From contig WJMB01000114.1 in NCBI GenBank assembly GCA_014728185.1, positions 1 to 5,587 on the forward strand: DNA of 5,587 bases, in the 5' to 3' direction. The notes below the pieces were generated by a model. It did not search any database. It had not been told where the DNA came from and was given only the letters and a program-made list of their open reading frames with translations. Shown here in pieces: positions 1-4,778 of this stretch (positions within the stretch are counted from its first letter, which is position 1; every line of letters begins with the position of its first letter). Both the position numbers and the translations under genes were made by a program. This DNA comes from Candidatus Coatesiibacteriota bacterium (GTDB lineage Bacteria; RBG-13-66-14).

Positions 1-1074
1 GTGATGGTGGCCAGCGTCATGCTGGGGCTGCTGACCGGCCTCGAGGTGCGCTACCTCTTCGTCTTCCTCACCGGCGGTCTGGCCGCGGTCTTCTCGGCCA
101 CCTCCCTGCGCAACCGCAGCTCGCTGTACTGGATCACTCTCAAGGTGGCCCTGGCCAAGGTGCTGGTGGTGGCCGCCATCGGACTGTCCTTCTCCGACAC
201 CCTCTCCGAGACCATCAACAACGCCCTGCTCGGCGGCATCGGCTCGATTCTGGCCGTTTTCGTCGCCAGCCTGGTGCTGCCCATCTTCGAGAGCATCTTC
301 CACATCACCACGCCGGTCCAGTTGCTGGAGCTCTCCGACGTCAACCACCCCCTGCTGCGCCGCCTCAACGAAGAGGCCCCCGGGACCTACTTCCACAGCC
401 TCAACGTCGGCGTGCTGGCCGAGGCCGCCGCCGGTTCGGTGGGCGCCAACGCCCTGTTGGCCAAGGTCGGTGCTTACTACCATGACATCGGCAAGATCAG
501 CAAGCCCGATTACTACACCGAGAACATCCGCGGCGAAAGCAAGCACGACAGCCTCTCGCCCTCGATGAGCTCCCTGGTGATCCGCAGCCATGTCAAGGAC
601 GGCATCGAGCTGGCCAAGCGCAACCGCCTGCCGCGCAGCGTCGTCGCTATCCTGCGAGAGCACCACGGCACCGGGCTGATCAGCTTCTTCTACCAGCAGG
701 CCCTGCAGCTCGACGAGCATAACATTTTGGAGAAGAAGGACTTCCGCTACCCCGGCCCCCTGCCCCACTCCAAGGAGGCCGCCATCGTCATGCTGGCCGA
801 TTCGGTGGAAAGCGCCAGCCGGACGATCACCAACACCACCATCTCTTCGATCCGCATCCTGGTGCGCAACGTCGTCAACTCCAAGTTCGTCGACGGCCAG
901 TTGTCGGCCTGCGATCTGACCCTCAACGACCTGACGACGATCTCCGAGAGCTTCGTCAAGACCCTGACCGGCCTGCTGCACTCGCGCATCGAGTACCCCG
1001 ATGAAATCAGCGCCGCCCCCAAGAGCGACGAAGACACCCACACCGAGAACCCGGACCGGGAGGAGACCCCATGA
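1..1074 (+). CDS. pgpH: 7TM-HD cyclic-di-AMP phosphodiesterase PgpH/YqfF family, 5'-truncated by window edge
   Basis: This is the C-terminal part of a membrane-bound HD-domain phosphodiesterase. Characterised PgpH proteins hydrolyse c-di-AMP to pApA at the cytoplasmic face of the inner membrane. The visible 357 residues begin inside the 7TM region: hydrophobic segments lie near residues 15-33, 45-63 and 74-98. The HD domain follows from about 105 to 330. Metal-ligand candidates are H132 (in APGTYFHS), the HD pair H161-D162 (YYHDIGK), H197 (SHVKDG), the pair H221-H222 (EHHGT) and D267 (MLADS), so the catalytic set looks intact. An acidic, low-complexity tail (about 338-357) ends the protein. 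Full-length relatives are about 700 or more residues with an extracellular 7TMR-HDED domain, so the real start lies upstream; the GTG at base 1 is simply the window edge. The stop overlaps the ybeY start by ATGA. Family assignment is very secure; the c-di-AMP substrate is inferred from the family. Confidence 0.95.
   Translation: MMVASVMLGLLTGLEVRYLFVFLTGGLAAVFSATSLRNRSSLYWITLKVALAKVLVVAAIGLSFSDTLSETINNALLGGIGSILAVFVASLVLPIFESIFHITTPVQLLELSDVNHPLLRRLNEEAPGTYFHSLNVGVLAEAAAGSVGANALLAKVGAYYHDIGKISKPDYYTENIRGESKHDSLSPSMSSLVIRSHVKDGIELAKRNRLPRSVVAILREHHGTGLISFFYQQALQLDEHNILEKKDFRYPGPLPHSKEAAIVMLADSVESASRTITNTTISSIRILVRNVVNSKFVDGQLSACDLTLNDLTTISESFVKTLTGLLHSRIEYPDEISAAPKSDEDTHTENPDREETP
1058..1065 (+). 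promoter_or_regulatory. Strong Shine-Dalgarno for ybeY
   Basis: GGGAGGAG lies inside the end of pgpH, five bases before the ATG at 1071. It fixes the ybeY start and shows that the 4-base overlap is a genuine translational junction rather than a misplaced start. Confidence 0.8.
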
Positions 1075-1601
1075 AGCGGGCGACGTCCCAGCTCCACGAG
1101 CAATATGAGGTGCTGATCCACGACCACCAGAAGCAGCTCCCCGTCGAGCCCGAGCTGATCAAGCGCGCCGCCCTGTTGACCCTGGCGTACGAGAAGGCCC
1201 CGGCGTGCAGCCTGGCCGTGGTCCTCTTCGACGATGTCCAGATGCGGCGGCTGCACCAGACCTACCTGAACCTCGACGAGCCCACCGACGTGCTGGCCTT
1301 CAATCTCGACGAGGACTACCCCGACGAGGACGGCCGCCTGGACGGCCTGGATCGCGGCTCCGATGAAAAGTCTCCGCCGCTGCTGGGCGACGTCTTCGTC
1401 GATGTGGAACAGGCCCGGCGCCAATCCCGCGACTACGACCACGGTGTCAAGCGCGAGCTGGTGATCCTGGTCTCCCACGGCGTGCTGCACCTGTTGGGCT
1501 ACACCGACGACGACGAGCGCGGCCGCGGCGAGATGCTGACCAAGAGCGAACTCGTCGCCGAGCACGACTGGCTGACCTCTCTATTGTCCCGAACGGATTG
1601 A
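1071..1601 (+). CDS. ybeY: Endoribonuclease YbeY (rRNA maturation factor), variant active site
   Basis: YbeY is a cytoplasmic metal-dependent endoribonuclease needed for 16S rRNA 3'-end maturation and ribosome quality control. The 176-residue protein shows the family landmarks in order: PTDVLAF at 71-77, LGDVFVDVE at 105-113 and the metal-site segment HGVLHLLGY at 136-144. Two positions differ from E. coli YbeY. The third metal ligand, His124 of GYDH, is Asp146 here (GYTD), and the conserved Arg59 after the Tyr (YRGKD) is Leu66 here (YLNLD). From memory, Bacteroidetes YbeY proteins share both substitutions, so this is probably a functional lineage variant and not a dead enzyme. An acidic insert at about 80-100 separates the TDVLAF and GD motifs. 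The start is supported by GGGAGGAG five bases upstream and an ATGA overlap with pgpH. The position between pgpH and dgkA is the classical one. Confidence 0.95.
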   Translation: MKRATSQLHEQYEVLIHDHQKQLPVEPELIKRAALLTLAYEKAPACSLAVVLFDDVQMRRLHQTYLNLDEPTDVLAFNLDEDYPDEDGRLDGLDRGSDEKSPPLLGDVFVDVEQARRQSRDYDHGVKRELVILVSHGVLHLLGYTDDDERGRGEMLTKSELVAEHDWLTSLLSRTD

Positions 1602-1620
1602 GCACCTCCTCGGATTGAGC
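1594..1620 (+). repeat. 10-bp direct repeat CGGATTGAGC across the ybeY stop
   Basis: CGGATTGAGC occurs at 1594-1603 and again at 1611-1620, seven bases apart. The first copy carries the ybeY TGA stop. The second contains a TTG (1615) that opens the frame of the next gene. It is immediately followed by the palindrome CGATATCG (1621-1628). It may be a small local duplication; no function is evident. Confidence 0.5.
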
Positions 1621-1635
1621 CGATATCGAACCTGG

Positions 1636-2424
1636 ATGCCGATGGCTAGCGAGCGTGAACAGCAGCGCAGCGGACGCGATCCCCGCGGGACGGCGCGCAA
1701 GCCTGGGCGCCGCGCCACCCTGGGGCGCAAACCCAAGATGTCCCAGAGCTTCAACAACGCCCTGGAGGGCATCGTCTACGCCCTGAAGAGCGAGCGCAAC
1801 ATCCGCATCCACTTCATCATTGGCGTCATCGTCATCGGCGGCTCCCTCTTCCTGAACATCAGCCGCCTCGAGCTTGTGCTGATAATCATGGCCGTGGCCG
1901 TCGTCCTGGTGGCCGAGCTGATCAACACGGCCATCGAGAAGGCCATGGACCTGGTCAGCACCACCTACCACCCCCTGGTCAGGCTGGTCAAGGACATCGC
2001 CGCCGGCGCGGTCTTCATCGCCACCATCGCCGCGGTGATCATCGGCTACCTGGTCCTCTTCAAGGGTCTCAAACCCCACATCTTCTCGGTTATCCGCGCG
2101 GTCAAGGGCAGCCCGGAGTACGTCACCCTGATCAGTTTCACCCTGGTGATCATCCTGGTTATCCTGGGCAAGGTCCTGCTGGGCCGGGGTACGCCCCTCC
2201 ACGGCGGAATGCCCTCGGGTCACGCCGCGGTGAGCTTCGCCATCTTCGCCATCGTCACCCTGGTCACCGCCAATCCCCTGGTCAGCGTACTGGTGTTCCT
2301 GCTGGCGCTGATCATCGCCGACACCCGCATCCGCCGGGGCATTCACTCCTGGCGCGAGGTGTTGGCCGGGGCGCTGTTGGGCATCGGACTGGTGACGCTG
2401 TTCTACTGGCTCTTCCTCACCTGA
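1636..2424 (+). CDS. DgkA-type lipid kinase fused to PAP2 phosphatase (putative undecaprenol kinase / undecaprenyl pyrophosphate phosphatase)
   Basis: This is an integral membrane protein of 262 residues from the ATG at 1636. Residues about 35-145 are a DgkA domain: ALEGIVYALKSERN at 42-55, the catalytic segment ELINTAIEKAMD at 94-105 (E101 corresponds to the catalytic Glu of E. coli DgkA) and KDIAAGAVF at 119-127. Residues about 160-262 are a compact PAP2 domain: GRGTP at 183-187, PSGH at 193-196 and TRIRRGIHSWRE at 230-241 (R231 and H237 keep their roles; the usual final Asp is E241). About six or seven hydrophobic segments are visible. Gram-positive DgkA homologues phosphorylate undecaprenol, and many PAP2 proteins dephosphorylate undecaprenyl pyrophosphate; both reactions give undecaprenyl phosphate for cell-wall synthesis. 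The substrates here are inferred. The start is uncertain: TTG 1615, ATG 1636, ATG 1642 and ATG 1738 are in frame and none has a convincing Shine-Dalgarno. Residues 1-34 are an Arg/Lys-rich extension outside the DgkA domain. Confidence 0.88.
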   Translation: MPMASEREQQRSGRDPRGTARKPGRRATLGRKPKMSQSFNNALEGIVYALKSERNIRIHFIIGVIVIGGSLFLNISRLELVLIIMAVAVVLVAELINTAIEKAMDLVSTTYHPLVRLVKDIAAGAVFIATIAAVIIGYLVLFKGLKPHIFSVIRAVKGSPEYVTLISFTLVIILVILGKVLLGRGTPLHGGMPSGHAAVSFAIFAIVTLVTANPLVSVLVFLLALIIADTRIRRGIHSWREVLAGALLGIGLVTLFYWLFLT

Positions 2425-2458
2425 GACCACCCCGGGATCAACGGGACTCGTTCTCAGG
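2420..2458 (+). terminator. Nested inverted repeat at the end of dgkA-PAP2, possible terminator
   Basis: CCTGAGA (2420-2426) pairs perfectly with TCTCAGG (2452-2458), and inside it CCCG (2431-2434) pairs with CGGG (2442-2445) around a 7-base loop. The outer arm contains the TGA stop. There is no T-run afterwards (CGTCAAAGCG follows), so this is not a canonical intrinsic terminator. It may protect the transcript end or act with Rho. Confidence 0.4.
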
Positions 2459-2475
2459 CGTCAAAGCGCTCGGTG

Positions 2476-2520
2476 CCGCCGCAGATATAGGGGGGCTCGG
2501 ACGACTCGCTCATGCGGCGG
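2476..2520. repeat. Perfect 8-bp inverted repeat CCGCCGCA/TGCGGCGG
   Basis: CCGCCGCA at 2476-2483 is the exact reverse complement of TGCGGCGG at 2513-2520, with a 29-base spacer; G2475 and T2521 could add a wobble pair in RNA. It lies in the non-coding gap between the two operons. A smaller stem, TCGGC (2536-2540) with GCCGA (2548-2552), follows and is trailed by GTTTCGTC. Either could take part in termination, but neither has a clean T-tract. The CAT in the right arm is also the start of a minus-strand 19-codon reading frame. Confidence 0.4.
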
Positions 2521-2603
2521 TCTCCGGACTATTCTTCGGCAGGCGCCGCCGAGTTTCGTCATATCCTGATCCGCTCAAGGCATCTCGCGGAACGGACCAG
2601 TCA

Positions 2604-2675
2604 TTGACCTGAATTGACGCCCGTTTTCAGCTATGCTGTACTAACATTAACCAGCCACGCCGCTTGACACCTGAA
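2604..2675 (+). repeat. Repeated motif TTGAC-CTGAA around the promoter
   Basis: TTGACCTGAA at 2604-2613 and TTGACACCTGAA at 2664-2675 share TTGAC and CTGAA, the second having two extra bases between the halves. They are spaced 60 bases apart, with the predicted promoter between them and a third TTGAC at 2614 acting as the -35. The start-to-start distances (10 and 50) are multiples of about one helical turn. This may be an operator pair or coincidence. Confidence 0.25.
2614..2642 (+). promoter_or_regulatory. Sigma70-like promoter for the exported-protein operon
   Basis: TTGACG (2614-2619, five of six matches to TTGACA) is followed by exactly 17 bases and TGTACT (2637-2642, four of six matches to TATAAT). 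The bases just before the -10 are TGC (2634-2636), an extended -10 element. Transcription would start near 2649, giving a leader of about 60 bases before the ATG at 2711. The site lies in the locally AT-richer part of the gap, right before the new gene group. Confidence 0.55.
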
Positions 2676-2710
2676 CGATTCCACGACCATTTCCGTTTAG
2701 AGCGATCGAC

Positions 2711-3157
2711 ATGAAACCACTTCTGGCTGCCCTCTGCCTGCTGCTGACCATGCCTGCGGTGGCGGACGATGATTACACCGATCTGATTCCCGCCAACGAG
2801 CGCCGCGCCTGGGAGCTCACCCAGCAGGCCTTCCTGCTGACCCGCGAGTACGGCGTGGTGGCCGAGCGCACCGAAGAAGAGCTCGCCGAACTGACCGAGC
2901 CGACCCGGGAGTTCATCCTGGCATACCTGGCCGACTTCAGCTCCTGGCTGCAGCTCCTCGATGAGGGCTACCCCCTGCCCCCGGGCAGCACCCTGTACGA
3001 CTCGCTGAAAATCAAGCTCAACTATCTGCTGGAGAAAGCCAACAAACTGCTGGCCCACCTGGAGCTCGGCGAGTACGCCGAGGTAGCCGCCCTGTTGAGC
3101 GTCCTGCACAACACGACGGTCTCCATCGCCGAAACCTTCCGCTATTATGACTACTAA
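2711..3157 (+). CDS. Exported small helical protein of unknown family (A)
   Basis: I do not recognise this 148-residue protein. It starts with a good signal peptide: Lys2, a hydrophobic core at 4-14 and an AVA site at 16-18 that would release a mature protein beginning DDDYTD. No lipobox is present, although C9 lies inside the hydrophobic core. The mature part, about 130 residues, is acidic and looks almost entirely helical, with leucine-rich amphipathic stretches at about 31-85 and 96-130. The only likely turn is a short Pro/Gly-rich linker at 87-94. Apart from C9 there are no cysteines and no obvious catalytic motif, which suggests a structural, chaperone-like or binding role in the periplasm. 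The start is the first ATG after the predicted promoter; the ribosome site is weak (AGAG eight bases upstream). The end overlaps the next gene by 11 bases. A weak resemblance to the next protein (EL..PTR motif at 60-66) is discussed in the findings. Confidence 0.8.
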   Translation: MKPLLAALCLLLTMPAVADDDYTDLIPANERRAWELTQQAFLLTREYGVVAERTEEELAELTEPTREFILAYLADFSSWLQLLDEGYPLPPGSTLYDSLKIKLNYLLEKANKLLAHLELGEYAEVAALLSVLHNTTVSIAETFRYYDY

Positions 3158-3581
3158 ACGGACGCTCCTGTATGTCCTGATCCTCGCTGTCGCCTGTCTG
3201 GGTGCCCAGCGCGAGGCCGACGCCCTCTCCGTCTCGCGCAACTACTCGCAACTGGCCGACTTCTACCGCCAGTGGGACGAACTCGACGGCCCCACCCGGG
3301 CCAAGGTGCGCCAGGTCTACGACGAAATGGTCCGCGTCGGTCGGGAGTACATCGAGAATTGGCGCCGCGATCCCGCCGTGCTGGGCCTCGATGACGCCAG
3401 TCTCGGCGCCGTACTCGAAAAGATGGAGTACATCGAGAGCCGGCTCAACCTGCTCGAGCAGACCGGCTCCGGCGGAGAGATCAACATGACCACGGCCCGC
3501 GAGTTCTACGGCGTGGAGCTGGACGAGACCGCCGAACTGTTCCTGCAGTTGGGCAACCAGTTCGACGCCATGGGTTTGTGA
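3147..3581 (+). CDS. Exported small helical protein of unknown family (B)
   Basis: I do not recognise this 144-residue protein. The N-terminus is a signal peptide: K4-R5, then a hydrophobic core at 7-19. AVAC at 14-17 is close to a lipobox but has Ala where Leu is usual at -3, so it could be a lipoprotein cleaved before C17. The alternative is a type I site at ADA (24-26). The rest is predicted helical and charged, with ELDGPTR at 45-51, a long helix about 50-75, a second about 84-106 and a third about 115-140. The tripeptide-like EYIE occurs twice (68-71 and 94-97). No catalytic motif is visible. It begins inside the previous gene (11-base overlap) without its own Shine-Dalgarno, and its TGA overlaps the next gene's GTG by four bases, so all three genes are probably translationally coupled and their products made together. 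Confidence 0.8.
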   Translation: MTTKRTLLYVLILAVACLGAQREADALSVSRNYSQLADFYRQWDELDGPTRAKVRQVYDEMVRVGREYIENWRRDPAVLGLDDASLGAVLEKMEYIESRLNLLEQTGSGGEINMTTAREFYGVELDETAELFLQLGNQFDAMGL

Positions 3582-4735
3582 GCTTTCGCCGACCACTCAC
3601 ACTGGTCGCCCCGGCCCTGGTCCTCCTCGCCGCCGCCGCACCGGCCGAGCAAAGGCTGACCCCGGAGGGCCGTGCGCTGTGGGTCCCGGCCTGGGAGTTG
3701 ACCAGCCCCGCCGCCGTGGACCGCGTCGTCGACCTCGCCGCCGCCGCCGGTTTCAACGAGATATTCCTCCAGGTGCGCTATCGCGGCGACGCCCTCTACC
3801 TGCCCAACCGCCTCAACGATCTGCATTTCAATCCCGAGCCGCGCTCCGAGTACCTGGCCTCCCAACCCGCCGACTTCGATCCCCTGGCCCGGGCCTGCAC
3901 GCTGGCCCACGCCGCAGGCCTCAACCTCCACGCCTGGGTGGTCTGCTTCGAGATCACCGGCGGCCACGCCCCCTACTCCCCCGACCACGTCGTCTACCGC
4001 CGTCCGGAGTGGATAACCCGCGATTCCGCCCGCCGGTCGCTGCCCCTGGGCCACCGCTGCTGGCTGGACCCGGGCGTTCCCGCCGTGCGCGACTACACCG
4101 CCGAGGTGCTGGCCGACATCGTCGCCAACTATCCCCTGGACGGCCTGCACCTGGACTACGTGCGCTACCGCGACGTGCAAACCGGCTACGCCGCGGCGGC
4201 CCTGGAGGAGTTCCGCCGCTCCACCGGCGCCGCCTCGCCCGAGGACGCCCCCGCCGCCTGGGCCGCCTGGCGCCGGGAGAACATCACCGACTTCGTCGCC
4301 GATGTCTCCCACCGCGCCCACGAGCTGCGCCCTGACCTGGTCGTCTCGGCGGCCGTCTACGCCGAGCGCGCCGCCACCGCCTACAACGACGTCTCCCAGG
4401 ACTGGGGCCGCTGGCTGGCCGACGGCCTGCTCGATCTGGTGGTCACCATGAGCTACTTCACCGAGCGGGCGACCATCGTCCACCAGCTCGACGACGCAGT
4501 GCGTCACGCCGAAGGCGCCCTGGTCTACGCCGGGCTTCTGCTGCGCGAGCTCCACGACGAGCGGGAGCTCATCCCCGCCGTCGCTCTGCGGGACTGGATC
4601 GACGCCGTGCGGCTGCGCGGCGCCGACGGCACCGCCCTGTTCAGCTTCAGCGATCTGCTGGAGCGCCGCAACGCCGGTCTGCCCCTGGATGAACTCTTCG
4701 ACACCCCGACCCGCCCGCCCGTTCCGGACTGGTAG
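3578..4735 (+). CDS. Exported family-10-like glycosyl hydrolase (GHL10/DUF187, DigH/YngK-like)
   Basis: This 385-residue protein has a signal peptide (RR at 4-5, hydrophobic core 7-20, APA site at 21-23). A TIM-barrel-type GHL10 domain follows from about 31. Landmarks are ALWVPAWE at 33-40, AGFNEIFLQVRYRGDALY at 57-74, the DPL of DFDPL at 101-103, HAW at 118-120, LDPGVPAVRDY at 163-173 and DGLHLDYVRYRD at 188-199. D188 and D193 in the last motif are likely active-site acids. VVTMSYF at 288-294 fits the late barrel strand. The best-studied member, E. coli DigH (formerly YddW), cleaves peptidoglycan glycan strands lacking stem peptides, so a cell-wall or polysaccharide substrate in the periplasm is likely but not proven here. 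The length is somewhat short, with no extra binding domain. The start is GTG at 3578, overlapping the preceding stop as GTGA; it lacks a strong ribosome site, which suggests coupling. The hydrolase call is firm; the substrate is inference. Confidence 0.88.
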   Translation: MSFRRPLTLVAPALVLLAAAAPAEQRLTPEGRALWVPAWELTSPAAVDRVVDLAAAAGFNEIFLQVRYRGDALYLPNRLNDLHFNPEPRSEYLASQPADFDPLARACTLAHAAGLNLHAWVVCFEITGGHAPYSPDHVVYRRPEWITRDSARRSLPLGHRCWLDPGVPAVRDYTAEVLADIVANYPLDGLHLDYVRYRDVQTGYAAAALEEFRRSTGAASPEDAPAAWAAWRRENITDFVADVSHRAHELRPDLVVSAAVYAERAATAYNDVSQDWGRWLADGLLDLVVTMSYFTERATIVHQLDDAVRHAEGALVYAGLLLRELHDERELIPAVALRDWIDAVRLRGADGTALFSFSDLLERRNAGLPLDELFDTPTRPPVPDW

Positions 4736-4766
4736 GCGCTTCGACAATCAACCAACCAAGCCAATC

Positions 4767-4772
4767 GAGAGG
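4767..4772 (+). promoter_or_regulatory. Shine-Dalgarno deciding the ispH start
   Basis: GAGAGG sits six bases before the GTG at 4779. An in-frame GTG at 4773 directly abuts it and is too close, so 4779 is the better start. The upstream leader (4744-4766) is rich in CAA/CCA and probably unstructured. I find no convincing promoter in the 43-base gap, so ispH may be read through from the operon before it. Confidence 0.6.
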
Positions 4773-4778
4773 GTGCGA

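Noticed and set aside
1447..2430. Long minus-strand frame opposite ybeY and dgkA-PAP2.
   Set aside because: The translation is Asp/Gln/Gly-rich with no domain; the plus strand holds the conserved DgkA and PAP2 motifs, so this is an antisense shadow.
2664..2692. Perfect -35 hexamer TTGACA at 2664-2669 as a second promoter.
   Set aside because: At 16-18 bases downstream only poor -10 candidates such as CCATTT exist; the 2614-2642 pair is better in every respect.
3585..3615. Twin-arginine (Tat) signal in the GHL10 leader because of the RR at residues 4-5.
   Set aside because: The leader reads FRRPLTL, lacking the S/T-RR-x-F-L-K consensus; an ordinary Sec signal explains it equally well.
3679..4335. 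Second plus-strand frame within the GHL10 gene.
   Set aside because: The product is almost entirely Arg/Pro/Gly/Leu, the usual +1-frame artefact of GCC-rich codons, and lacks a ribosome site.
3506..4747. Long open frame on the minus strand opposite the GHL10 gene.
   Set aside because: Its product is Gly/Val/Gln-rich low-complexity typical of the antisense of a GC-rich gene, whereas the plus strand encodes clear GHL10 motifs throughout.
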